From Neodiprion pinetum (taxonomy: Eukaryota; Arthropoda; Insecta; Hymenoptera; Diprionidae), in NCBI RefSeq assembly GCF_021155775.2, contig NC_060235.2:24127598-24191597 (forward strand): a stretch of DNA of 64,000 nucleotides, read 5' to 3'. The notes beneath the pieces are model-generated. The model did no database searches, was not told the origin of the DNA, and saw only the letters and a program-made list of their open reading frames with translations. Positions 36,830-49,300 of the stretch are shown here, in pieces. The first letter of the stretch is position 1. The number at the start of each line of letters is the position of its first letter. The position numbers and the translations under genes were made by a program.

Positions 36830-37350
36830 AATTCCGAATTATTTCGTGGCGAAATTTGAAGCATTGGAAATCAAACTTTTATGAAACAACAAAGTTTCGA
36901 ATGCTCGAATACCCGACGGCTCAAAGTTACGAAACGCGATTCCGAAAATTCAAGTTACGATTGAGAAAAGTTCCGAAAATTAAAGTATATTCACACGGCG
37001 TAGTTTAGTTAACGAGTGGGTGTAAAAAATCAGAAAAACCGAAAATTAGAATGACCAGGATTCCGAACGTAAACATGTCGAAAATCCTAAACAAAGAAAG
37101 ACCCAAGTCATAAAATTTCACCAAGCCGGAAATTTACGGAACTAAAAGTTTTCGATCATTAGGAATTTGGACGTTTGAAAGTTTTTAAATTTCTCATTTT
37201 AGCACTTTAGGAACTTTCGACTTATCGGCGTTATGCCCGTTTAGCATTTGGTCCTTTCGGAATTTTGAACGCCGGGTTTCGGACCATTAGAAACTTTGAT
37301 GTTTCATCAAAATTTGATTTCTTTACTTTAAATTTCGCCACCAAAAACGG
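36830..37350. repeat. Foldback (long inverted repeat)
   Basis: The left arm from 36847 reads TGGCGAAATTTGAAGCATTG, AAATCAAACTTTTATGAAAC, AACAAAGTTTCGAATG. The reverse complement of the right arm reads TGGCGAAATTTAAAGTAAAG, AAATCAAATTTTGATGAAAC, ATCAAAGTTTCTAATG. Similarity continues through CCCGACGG/CCCGGCG, about 95 bp per arm. The centre is rich in TTCCGAAA words. Non-coding. Confidence 0.75.
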
Positions 37351-37387
37351 GAAAAAAAATTTTGCCCTAATCTGTAACAGTCTAGCA

Positions 37388-37445
37388 AGTATGTCTTCTT
37401 TCGTAATGGTTTACTGAATTTCAGACAAACCTTCGATTTTTTCCA
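37388..37445. repeat. MITE family A, internal fragment
   Basis: AATGGTTTACTGAATTTCAG then ACAAACCTTCGATT matches the core of copies at 3.2, 7.8 and 31.5 kb. Termini are not preserved. It abuts the foldback. Confidence 0.45.
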
Positions 37446-38320
37446 AAACTGCATAGCAAGCTGCCGTTATCTGATCATGGGCAAATACTGCAAGCACGTC
37501 AATGACTAGCGATGGTCAAAGGACAAAAATAGGGTGATGCCGAGTTGTATGAACTCAAATTCTATCGCTTTGCCCTAGATAGTCTACAAAAGAAAGAAAA
37601 TGCTTTTACCTGAAATAAACGTTTAAATTTTACATTTCTTGAATAATTTTACCGTTGTGTAGCATAATAGAATTCGATGATTCGTTCTAAGGTGTACGAT
37701 TAATTTTCAAGCGAAATTTGAAACTCGATTGTGATCCATTGCAAAAATGGGAACGTTTGTTGTGAAAGAATATTGATCTACGCATAATTTTTTAACAGCG
37801 AATCCGGATCAACTTCGTGAGTATTAATCGAGATGCAGATGGTATGAGAAAGCTTTACCGAAACGAGAAATCAGCAATGAACCGCTCGGTCTCGCCGTGT
37901 GAAAATATTTGAATCCGAATTAGCAGTTGAACCAGATCCGAAAGGGCATCGCTTCGCTTGTAATGCCAAGAAATACAACACCGATACATCGGGTAACGAC
38001 AAAGCGAAACAAGTTCAAAAATACGTTGTACCTGTAACGTATTCGGCAATCTGAAATTAATTCACTGACAGCTCGAGATTCGGGGCATCGATTCCGAACG
38101 AAGAACTAGAGCCAACTAATTTGCAAAAAACCAAGAAATCTGTCGCGCGTGAGTTGGCGAGATTGCGAGATTACGGAACGTGCGAATAGCAGTGAAGATT
38201 CGAAAAATCATCGTGAACAGTTGGGCATTGATATTCGATGTGGCGGCCCACAGCCAACAACGCCGTCGAGAGTATACCTAAAATAAATGAGTAACGAAGG
38301 AGTAAAAAGTAGGCACGCAC
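37446..38320. other. No gene recognised
   Basis: Mixed spacer; no supported element apart from its proximity to the GC-rich block to the right. Confidence 0.35.
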
Positions 38321-39540
38321 CTTGAGATGACCGTGTGCCGTTACCGTCGTAGTCACTTAAACCGTAGGTCCACGGCGATGGATTAGTAAATCAACAAATA
38401 CCTGGAAGCCACTTTCATATACCTAGCACAGTATGAGCTAATACATGAGTCGCGGAGAAAAGGATAAAAGTGAATGAAAGAGAGAGATATATATATAGAG
38501 ATCACTCCGCGCACTCGACACCACCACTTAAGTAAATAAGAATTAACAGCAACTCGTTACTTTATCACAAATTTAACCAAGTATTAACAAGGAGACAACT
38601 GGAATTAGCGCGTCGATAGCAACGGTCGTAACTCATATTAATCAAATTCTCGTCTGTACCTACGCGTGCACCGCGTATGATGATGTGTGTACGTATATTC
38701 GTGAAACCGGGAGAAGCACGCGAACCTCGCACCGCGGTATCCCAGAGCGATTTGGCTCAGTTTTCGTGACCGAAGCAGCGATGGTTGAACGCCGGGAGGG
38801 GGGAGAAGATCCGCTCGACGGAAGGACTCGGGGTGGGGCGCGAGCGCATCGCTTCGGCTGAATCCACTATTTTTTGAACGAATTTCGTTACGGCGGCGAT
38901 GTCAACACGCCGAAAGACGAAATTGCTGCAAAAAGCGACTGGCCTTGTGCAGTCGCTCGATGACAGGTCGGAAATACGCGCATGATCAACCGTCCCTGGA
39001 TATTGGCCGCATCAACGTCGATGCCGACCAACCAACGGCCAATGGCGGCGATCGGTATATTTGTCGAATATTTTGAATTCAAGACTCTGCAAAGGGTGTT
39101 ATACCCAATTGCACAGTCGTCAATGACACATGTATGATTATCAGTGCGAGGCGGTTGGATGTCGGTGAATATACAGTCGACTCGATGGCTGTGTCGGCAC
39201 TCTTACGATTAGCCTACGACACCCGAGAGCGAGACACACCCCTGATGCCTGGCTCAGTTTTCGGCTTTGTATGTACAGGGAGTGTGACGGGTGAGGATTC
39301 AGGGAGAATGGGCGGGTCGATTACCCCTTAACCTAGCTATCGTAGTACAATGTGGAAATGACTCACGTGTATTCTAATCCTGCGGATAACGAAGGCCGCA
39401 AACTCTCGCCTAATCAGTATCCTCGGTACTCCGGGTGACTGGCCGTTCCGTTGGACGGACGGACTCCCCAGCGCGTGGAAAATGTCAACCGTCAAACTCC
39501 TCGCTTTGAGTCGAGTAGCGTAGTGTTATAATTTCGAGAG
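38321..39540 (-). promoter_or_regulatory. GC-rich block with minus-strand splice donors; possible distal 5' exons/promoter of adducin
   Basis: This block is clearly richer in G+C and CpG than its surroundings. On the minus strand it offers two good donors: GAATACAC followed by GTGAGT (exon end 39365) and CATCTCAAG followed by GTGCGT (exon end 38321). The first coding exon of adducin needs an upstream exon, and no recognised gene lies between. That makes this a candidate distal start, which would imply an intron near 38 kb. This is inference; the block might instead serve an unrecognised gene on either strand. Confidence 0.25.
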
Positions 39541-41534
39541 AGATCATCGCACGATCTTTTACGCATTAACGAACTCCGGTGATGTTTGGAATTAGATTTT
39601 TATTCACGATCATTCACGCGTTATCTGCTTTGCATCTCATACTCATTCAACGCGCACGAACGTTCATCCATGTCCATATGTAACCATTTTTTCAATGCAA
39701 TACAATATTCTATACTCCCGTCCCGGTACTATATTTCGTACCGGAAATGACCGCTTCGCGCAGCGCCAAAACAAAATATCGCGAATGACTGTGAAGAGAA
39801 AATCTCATCTTTACCGACCGACTCATTTTTACTCAATTCACTGAAAGTTAATAGCACTTTCGGCGCAAGTTTTTGCTGCTTTAAGTTCATTCATCCGAAC
39901 AACAGAGCAGCAAACGTATGACATTTAATTACTGTACATGCTCTAAGCATTTAATGAGCAACGATGTTGCTGCGTCAAACCAATAGACAGATGCTAGTAA
40001 CATTTAGTAAGTTACCAAACTGCTGCTACCTTTTGCTGCCCATGGAATCCCACCTTAATTATACAGGATCGTTTATTGAGCATATCCACATCAAATCGGT
40101 TTGACGCGGTACGTAAGACATCCATCAAACAGCGAATAAAATCTAGGATATTCCTCTTGATTCAATCAACAGTGTTGAAACCGTCCACGTGATCGGTTGA
40201 TATTACGCATGCGCTGAATCAAATCGATGTAACGTAACGTGGGACCATTCGTTACTGAACACGAATACGAGGCTTTTAAATTGCACTTTATACGAGATGC
40301 CAGTGGTACAAAACAAAATACCTGAGATACCCCTAGATGAATTCTCAAAAGTCCATCCCTTGCTAATTTTTTTCCACTCCACACATAAACGGTTCAATTT
40401 TTGGCGATTGGGAATGTCAGTCATCTAGAACGATCAACCAACGATTACATATAGGCAAATCAAACTTGATAATAAATTTAAGGAGGGGCTAATGTATATT
40501 TATAAATATATTTTAGGAAATTTGTTATTAATATCATTAGGATTACTCGATGTTATTAGTTAAAGGTTTAATCACAACGTCAAAAATCAGCAAAACAACA
40601 CCAACAAATGATTTCTATAAGCATTTTCTACTGTAACTAAATAGAGTTGCGCTTCCAATAGGATTGTAATAGGACGTTACAGCTTGTGTAATGTGTATAT
40701 TGTACTAAGGATAGGTCTCATTGCTTGGCTTTGGCATTTCAAATTAGAGGATTCATCTTAAAATTTCATATATTTCAAATTAATTTTTTCACATGAATTC
40801 TAATTAACGTTCAGTTCTGCCAGGACTGATATTGGCTCACTTGCTCACAAGTACTGGGTATTTATAATTTGCAATTTTCTGGATAAATGTACAAGAGTTT
40901 TGTGAATAAATATTTTCAATCGAGAACGAAGATGTCAAAAACAGTGCAAAAAATCAAGTATGAAACACACAAACTTTTTTGAAATATAATAGATTGGCTT
41001 TATTAAAATTAATTATCTACAACATAATACATGTGAGTAAAATCCTCATGTATGTATGAATATACCTTTGACACTTGAACCATACATATCATATGCAAAG
41101 GCTATAATGTCAGTCTTCAGATTTTCGATTACGTCACAATATAGCAAATAAAGGATCTGCTTGTTTCGTATCAGTACTGTACGTACGAACACATAGACCT
41201 AGTGGTAAATTCTAACTGATTGGTAACATATGATTTTAAAAGCTATACAATATTTTGTTGCCTTCAACAGTCTGAAATAGATTTTTTGTTATAGTAGGTA
41301 TAAAGCAGGATTTTACACCCGCGCAGCGAACCGATAAATCCCGTTTACGCCTACGTAGGAGGAAAAATATTGTTCGCACCACAGGTGTGATACTTTATGC
41401 CTTAGGTACGAAAATAGCTGTACTTTATAAAATGTAAACGTTGAATTTATATAAGTATTTATTATTAATGTAGACAATTGATGTATAACGGATTGTAAGG
41501 ATGATTCACCAATTATGAACAAAATTGAAGTCGA
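39541..41534. other. No gene recognised (downstream of THAP gene)
   Basis: AT-rich. Short minus frames such as 40384..40166 have no domains. Confidence 0.4.
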
Positions 41535-41540
41535 TTTATT
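41535..41540 (-). terminator. Poly(A) signal candidate for the THAP gene
   Basis: AATAAA on the minus strand, about 275 bases after the THAP stop codon. Another lies at 41458-41463. Confidence 0.4.
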
Positions 41541-41814
41541 ACTCGTGAATTTAGTCTTCAATTGACTTTAGTTTTTTTTAAGAGTTCTGATCAGTCATTT
41601 TAGAATTAATTATTTTGAACTGTAGTGCATTGCAAGTCCATAAATTCCGTACAATAATGAGGTTCTAATAATGCATAATAGAATTACGTTGAACACTATT
41701 ACTGAATAATAGCTAAAATCACTTGATTTTTCTGTATATGTGAGTGTACACCGCAAAATATTTTTTGACTTTTAGCTATATTGAACTATGCCATCACGTT
41801 TTTATGTTATTCTA

Positions 41815-43657
41815 TTAAGACATTTCTCTTCGATAAAGAACTGTTAACATTTCGTTTATCTGGGACAATTTCACTTGATTACGGTAGAGTGTTTGAATTT
41901 GACTGCGTTTCAACTTTCTTAATATTGCAATCGTTTTTTTCGTAGAAGGTAACAGATGTGATCGTGGTATATGTCCCTTTGTTTTGAAAAAGATACAAGC
42001 ATCTGCATTTCTATATACTTTAACACAATATTTACACATATTTTCACCATGTGTTTTTAATGGACAAAGGTTGTGTCGCCATCTATTTATCTTATCCTTA
42101 TATGCGCATCGAAGGACAATACCCTTATACATCGCGACAGGTGGGCCTCCCCTACATACTTTGATAGCATGGAAATATGCAATGAGAGATTCCATGTCCC
42201 TGGTGGTCTTTGGATTTGCTTTTGGTATGGGGATTGATCGATCGTAAATGTACGTGTTAAAATTTAGATTCTCGTAAAACACAATCTGTAAAAGAAACAT
42301 CGTGAACAGTGAAATAACCTGGAAAATACGTATTTGATGCATTTGGAAGATATATTTAAACGTGAATTTGATCAGTGAAACTGTATGATCATAAGGGTTA
42401 ACCGTATATGCAATGAAAGTAGGTACTCAAGCTATTGAAGGTGATTTTGCATTGTGCGCTATTGTGTAGTACGGCCAACTCCTCAAGTATGAGTAGCCAC
42501 TTTCACGAAATATTTTTAATAATATCGAATCAACACACAGGTTTGTAGTTGCAATGTTGATGAAATAATGCATTTTTTGAAAGAAATGGTGATTTTACAA
42601 TTTAAGGTTAGTCTAAAATTCAGTGAACCATAATAAAGTAAACCATAATCATATTTGACACATTCAAATCCTTCAAAACCCATTACAGTTGCATAATACT
42701 AATTTTTAAAACAATTTGTAACGCTATGTTACCAACTTCAGTCTCATACTAACACTGATATGGAAATTTCACCTGTTTCACTGCTACAAGTGGTGCTTCT
42801 TTCTCACTCGGCATTCTTTCCATCTGAGTAACACAGATTGTCTTTCTTGGAGTTTCAACTCGATGAATGCCCCACGATTTATCTGGTAGTTGCAGGGTTG
42901 ATGCCTCACTAAATACTTCGTAAAATAAAATTTCATTGTGCCGGTAAAATACTTGATTTGGCTCATCAATTATTTCTTCCTCAATAGACTCATCGGAACT
43001 GGTGCAAATCATCAATTCTTCCATAGACTCGTTAACATCTTTTGCTATAATCTCTGGGTGTTCTTCGTCATCCATATTAGCAGTATTGGTTACATCTTTC
43101 AATAATGAGGAGTCCACTGTAGACTTTCCTGGGACAACATTCACCTCTTGTTGGGCAGGATATATGGGAACGGCGCCATACGCCAGTCTAACTTTCAGAA
43201 ATTTGCGCTGTAATATAAAAAGAACGCATAGTGTGTCAGTGATGAAAAGCGATATCAAAACTGTAATTTGCCTTATGTTTTCACACACCTATTGAATTGT
43301 CGAGTCTTCTGAGAGAATAACGCAGGCAGCAATCCGCCACACTCAGGGTAGTTAACACACTTCTTTCTCCGATATATATATATCATAAATCTTTAATGTT
43401 CTCACCTCGAGCAGTGGATTTCCATCGCTGTCGATACATTTATACTCTTTTTCAACGTATTTCTCTGGAAAATGCCTCTCGCATACGTGAAGATTTTTTC
43501 GATTAGTACGCCCACTCCCGTGCAATTTTAAAAATGATATCCACTTTTCGCGAGTAATGGGGTTTTGCGGAACCCTGAAAACGGAGTAGTCTGATACCGT
43601 GATACCATCTACAGTGTGTCCAGTCTGACAATTTTTCACATGGCATCGTTTTCCCAT
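41815..43657 (-). CDS. THAP-domain zinc-finger protein, 3 exons, 385 aa
   Basis: Exons 43657..43406, 43207..42773 and 42285..41815 join in phase 0 (84+145+156 codons). Donors are GTGAGA and GTGAAA; acceptors are ATTACAG and TTTACAG. Residues 1-84 form a C2CH THAP zinc finger: C5, C10, W39, C59, H62 (HVCERHF), with P30 in FRVP. The usual AVPTIF box appears as GAVPIY at the start of exon 2. The middle is acidic (DDEEHPEII, SSDESIEEEIIDEP). The last exon has a second cysteine-rich block: VCRGGPP, then RWRHNLCPLKTHG...MCKYC. THAP fingers bind DNA sequence-specifically and many are derived from P-element-like transposases. No transposase catalytic core is evident, so this is probably a cellular DNA-binding protein. 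The start MGKRC is chosen because THAP domains begin almost at the N-terminus, though the frame is open upstream to 43843. Confidence 0.85.
42600..42747. repeat. MITE family A copy in the THAP intron 2
   Basis: The right terminus in reverse complement reads TGAGACTGAAGTTGGTAACA then TAGCGTTACAAA, with TA just outside. The left end is diverged (AAGGTTAGTCTAAAATTCAG). Its right end lies 25 bp from the exon 2 splice donor. Confidence 0.5.
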
Positions 43658-44513
43658 TTCTGTTTCTTTTCCTCTAAATACTTCAACTCGCGTTGAGTAT
43701 TGTAGGCGCACCAATGTTCGTCGAATACCGCAAAACAGGGTGCAAATTACACGGCTCCTGTGACGGCACCGTTCTGACAGGCGATATCTGCGAGTAAGGT
43801 TACGAAACTTCCACGCGGCTCTGATTGGCTTACCTAGAGACACTATGAGCAGGATCTAGTAAGTGGAGAGCTAATTCCTGACCATGTCCATGATATGTGA
43901 TTAATCTGTCATTATTTGCACCTAAATGGAGACGACACAGTTTCGTTTTGGTTTGGGAGCGACAGACCACAATCCTCTTACTTCCCGATAATAACTATAG
44001 AATATAAAAGAATAGATAGAGATGTCAGATTTTGTTATCCGGTTCGGTACAAAATGGCCGCACTGCTAGACTTCGTTTATTTAAGTGTCTGTAGGTACAG
44101 CTCATCTACTCGATTTCGTCGTATCGACGTCACGAAACGTGACATCACATCAAAAATAAATCTTCATCTACAAACGTCGATTTTTGCTGCAGCTTCCTGG
44201 AAATAAAGTATGTTAAGCGTTTACAACACGTTAATACTGCAGTCCATGTTTGCATTGAGCGCTTGATAACATTCGACCATAATATTTACTATCATGTTTT
44301 ATCCTAGTTCATTATTATTATTATGCATGTATTTAACAAATCTAAGCTCAATGCTATAATCTTGAGATGAAAGCCAACTGGGATATTCTGTCTAACTATT
44401 GAATTCGACTCATGAATATTGAGAACGTGGTACAAAACGTAACTTATACCGAAGGTTAGAAAGCATTAATACAGTCATATAGAAATTCTTTTACGAGACT
44501 CGTAGTTGCATCA
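43658..44513. promoter_or_regulatory. 5' flank of the THAP gene
   Basis: Contains a short GC-richer stretch just upstream of the THAP start, presumably its promoter and leader. No TATA box is obvious. The plus-strand frame at 43916-44206 has no domain. Confidence 0.3.
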
Positions 44514-44894
44514 TTACGATGGATATGCGATGTACCTAATAATTTTTATATCCCTGCTTATTTTACTGTGGTGTTTTATTATATCTTGTTTCGCCTCTCG
44601 AAATGCATCGCAAATCTTTGTTACAACACATTTCGCCATAAACTGTAATGCGGTATCGCTTATTCAACTGCTCAGCATTCCTGTAAAAAGCGGTAGCATT
44701 TCTTTAATATTTTTTCGAATTGTCGTAAGTATTGCGGAGTTGTTGCGGAGTTTTAAAGAATGCTGCCGATACATGCGCACTGCAAATGAACCATGCTGAT
44801 CTTCAATGGCGGCATATGTACAGGCAATATAGCTTACAAGTGCAATCATGGAAGCGATTTTTAGAAGTGACGCAAGACTGCACAGAGCATGCAT
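44514..44894 (-). pseudogene. Broken small secreted-protein ORF with one in-frame TGA
   Basis: ATG at 44894 opens 76 codons beginning with a signal-peptide-like MHALCSLASLLKIASMIAL and continuing to LPLFTGMLSS. There a TGA occurs, and the same frame then continues 49 more codons (ISDTALQFMAKCVVTKICD and onwards) to TAA at 44514. The part after the TGA has coding-like composition with cysteines and a lysine-rich helix. A recent nonsense mutation, a sequencing error, or chance are all possible. Selenocysteine is unlikely: most hymenopterans are reported to lack selenoproteins. No family is recognised. Confidence 0.25.
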
Positions 44895-46321
44895 TATACC
44901 AGATACATTAAATCAAACTACAATGTATCATACTACTTACTTCATATTATACTGCAATTCATATCATATATTCTTAACCCATCATAATTGTTAACGTTAA
45001 AGTGTACTACCCTGTCAACACAATAATTTAATTCTGAATTGTTTTTTACCTATTTAATTCAAAAAATTGGTTGAGATTTTTTTATAATTCGAAATATTAA
45101 ATTAAGAATTATTTTTTATTTTTCAACTCTGGAATTGAATTAAGAATTATTTTTGAACTTTCAAATAAAAAATTTAAACTAGGGACTAGTTTTCATTTTC
45201 TTCCAAAACATAGAGTAAAGAAGTATTAATTCATTTTTCTAATTTAAACATCCACATTTGGAATCACCCTTTATTTTCTTAATTCGATCATTCGAATATG
45301 AAATTATATTTCATTTTCCTATTTCAAGTAATTTTTTTTTCAATTTAATAAACTCGTTTACAATTTCTTGTTAACGTGAATTTCATCACTACCGGTAAAA
45401 ATGAATGCCATCAATCGTAGTTTTCAATTAGAAATTCAAAAATAATGCAACACCGGTATGTACTTTTTCATATCTATTCTACTTATGCTGCCTAGAGCTC
45501 TATGGGAGTACTAACAAGCATAGCGCCGTATTATAGGCAACTCACCTTACATAGCACAGTCCTAATCATTATAAGCACGGACTTAAAAAAATGGAAAATA
45601 CATCAATTATGTAACATTATTGAGCTTGGATAATCCGTTTCGTATACCGTTATTTGACCGTGCGACGGAGACGTAGTAGCTAAGGATCGACCAATAGGAT
45701 TGTCGCTTCAAGAGTCTATAAATGCCGGATTCACACGCCTTATGTTCCAAAAGTTATGCAACCTTATGTATGTGTTGTTGCGTATCACCAGGCTCAGGTC
45801 TACGTCTTCAACATGCTAATCTGTCACAGCGAATTAGAACTTTTAAATTTCAGCAGTAAAAGACAATACGTATTGCGTTGAAAACGTGACGTCTAGATGA
45901 AAAATTTGTCAAACATGATGAGCTACGGGTGTCTGCGCCTGTTGAAAAGAACTCCGTTTCTTTCTCGTTCGTAAGTTGTATGAAACTAAGTGACCAGATC
46001 TAGATATGCCGGTTGCTTTGGTGTTTACTAACTCACAAAATGACGAGGCTTCAAGTCGTCAAATAACTTATCATTTTAGTAATTAAGAGAATGTGAGTTA
46101 GATTTTAGAAGGCTATACAAAGCGTTGCGTATTGGGTTCAACAAATAGGAAGAACCGTAATGGAAGCCCAATGATATTCACCATCAGATAAAATATGCGA
46201 CGAAGCTGCATAATCTCACGTAGGCTTACGTCAGTTAGGCGTGTTTGTGGTTGTGACTTGTGATAACTCAGTTGATTTTTTTCGTCATTACTTGAGAGTC
46301 TATTAATAAACGTGCGACTGG
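44895..46321. other. No gene recognised
   Basis: AT-rich spacer. Around 45030-45190 the word GAATTAAGAATTATTTTT recurs in a loose tandem pattern. The promoter of NHLRC2 presumably lies at the right end, but no core element is clear. Confidence 0.4.
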
Positions 46322-46375
46322 ATGATTTGGAATAAACTTTACAGTTTCTGGACCGGCGATAGCTGTGCTGAAAAA

Positions 46376-49300
46376 ATGAACGTCCGTGAAGTTATTGAAG
46401 ATTTAACACAAGTGTCTATCGAGGTACGACAAGAGGTGACGAGCGTCACGAACCCTCGAGAAAAAGAGAAGATTGCTCTACGGCATATCAAGAAATACGC
46501 TGCGAAGGACGCGTGTGCCAACGAGTTTCAAAAAGGTATGTTTTTCTTGTGCTTGTGACGATCCTCATCTGTTTCTGATTAAGACAGGGAGCAACCTTGG
46601 CTGAAAAATAAAACGATAAAATTGTCATCGTTATGTCTGATGTCAAAAATCTTGCCATGACTCGACGTTTAACAATGTATTACAATATAGCCTAGCGGAA
46701 TTTATTTTTCTTCAACGCTGTACTCTGTAATAATTCTAAACACTGTCACAGTTTGAAAATCTAGGGCAATTAATTGCGATAAATTACCCAATCTTTAGGT
46801 TTTTTCACTCTAGATGCAAGCACAATCGAAGTTAATATGTTTGCTGGATGTGAATGGAATTTAATTTATAGGTTAGCTTTCATTGTCACAAGTCATTCCA
46901 GTGAAACAAATTTTGTGTTTGTTACTGTAGTGTGACACATCTTTGTTTCACTATACGAATTTTACTGCAAGTTCTGTCAACTTTTTTTTACGTACAATTG
47001 TTATCTAAATACTATCTGCGAAAGACAAGTTTTGTTTATAGTCAAATTTTTCCCCACTGTTCTAATAATGCTACGACTTACGTATATCAATGTTTCCATT
47101 CTTTGCAAAGTCATTGAACGAATTACTTGAACGATTCTTTGATATTGTGAAGAGTGCATTTTTTTTTAAACCAAAAATATATTTTATCCGCACTGCTATA
47201 ACACAAAATTTCATGAAATTCTTCTCTATATCTATACATTTTTCTACAAATATGGCATAATGAAGATGTTTATACTTTCAAAAATTTTTGAAAAATCTAT
47301 AATTCGTTCAAAATCATGTTCATCCATCTTTGGAAAAGTATTAGAAAACATTAATGATGGTGATAATAATGAACTCAAAATATCTATCCAAACCAGTAAG
47401 CTGTAATCTTCAAATACTTTGTCAAACATTGAGAAATGGTAGTTCGCCACTTGTCAAAGCTGAAAATCAGCTGTACCCTCATTGGCCCAAAACCGTTTTT
47501 CTTTGACCACGTTAACTTGAGACAATTTCACAAGTCACTCCGAACAAGTTGCACCTTGTACATTTTCATGTGAATTTACCAACAATTTTCCATATGTGTA
47601 ATATTTTCATACATTAAATTCTATAAAATGACCACGGTACACATAGCTCATCAAAAGGTTTTATGGCAAACGTTTAGATTGAAAATGACGTTTCCTTAGA
47701 TTATTCCATAGATTTTGCCTATGGTTTTTTTTGTGGAAAATGCAATTTTTTTTGTAATTCACCACTTTCACATTCAAAGTAGTTGAACATTCCTACATCA
47801 CAGGTATTCTAGTCTTTACTCCTAATGTCATCCCCGGACGTGAAGCTATTAAAAAAGTCATTGAATTACAAGTCAGATGAAGAATCTAGGGCTGAAATTA
47901 CAAAGGAGTATCAAGAGCTTTTGGAAACAGAACAGAAGCTTGACCAAGAGTTAAAACAGCTGAAAGCCAAAGGAACTGATGGATCTTCAATGGAACACAC
48001 GATGCATCAGCTTCATAAGTATAACGATATTAAAGACGCCGCTCAAATCATCCTTGGAGCAATGGCCAGAGCAAATGGAGTCACGATCGCCAGTTTGCAT
48101 GAGAAATATGATTTACCCCTTGAAGACTGATTTCATCTAACAATCTAGACCAAAACCTGTAATCTAATAAACAGTGATTAATATAAAATGATTGGAAACA
48201 AATAAACGTTATTTACTCAACGGGAAGATGTTATTTTGTCCTTCTCTCTTTGTTTACATGCCTAACATTAATATTTGCATTTTTGTTTATACTTTTATAG
48301 GCTTAGAATGGTTCAACGTCTCGCGGAGTATCTCTATGCGCCAGGACCTCACTGGGAAAATATGCATTCTCGACTTCTTCACCTACTGCTGTATCAATTG
48401 CATGCATATATTACCAGACTTGGCTGCTCTTGAGAAAAAATTTTCTATCGAGGATGGCCTTGTTGTTGTTAGTACCTTGTTTCTATTCGTACAGACCTTT
48501 GACTGCTTCATCGGTTTATCTGACTGACTAATCATGTGAATTTCCTTTCATGAATTAGCACAAAACTGTAAATAATTTGCGAGAAGTCCAAGATCTGTTG
48601 ACCAAAATATTCACCTAGCTCTTTGCACTGGCTGTAATTTTTTCGCATCAACAAACTGACCACTGTAGTCAACAGTTTTCAATGGAACAAGCCTTGACCA
48701 TTCAATTCAAATTCAATTTTGTGGACACAATTATGGAAAGTCTTTGGGTTGTTTATCATGGTTATGTAATCTCTACTTTATGACTATGGTCCATTTTCAA
48801 AATAATTACAGTGTCCGACTTCTAAGTTCAAGCGCAATCTACATTGGCACTCAACATATCGTAGTGGATAGTTGAACAGACTTAAATTCATTGCAACAGC
48901 GTGCGTGCTTTCATCTGAATTGAATAAGAGAGGCTTCTTGATCTTCGTGCTGTTATACAGCTAATATTCGTTATTTTCTTTTCCCCTACACCTTTTCCAC
49001 AGTCAGTAGTACGTTGTAATGTAATTCGCTGTTTGGAATTTCATGATTTATCTTGCGGAAAAATTTATCCCGACAATCAATTAATGATGAAGGTTTTTGT
49101 GATTTGTGTTGGGGGCATCAATTATTTATTCGAAAGCCATTGGTCAACTTCTTGAGAATTTAAAATGTTCTTATTTAATATTAACTGGTATCAACAATGA
49201 AATTGATATTATTTTCTTCAATTTCGTGTATCTCACTATTCTGTTACAACCAAGTTTTTTTGGTTCCTTGAAAATATATGTCTTAGATAACAGTGATTAT

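Noticed and set aside
43916..44206. 96-codon plus-strand frame upstream of the THAP gene
   Set aside because: No domain; probably the promoter-side flank.
44664..44669. TGA as selenocysteine codon
   Set aside because: Selenoproteins are reported lost in most hymenopterans and no SECIS-like structure was apparent.
44506..44799. 97-codon hydrophobic plus-strand frame
   Set aside because: Shadow of the minus-strand secreted-protein ORF.
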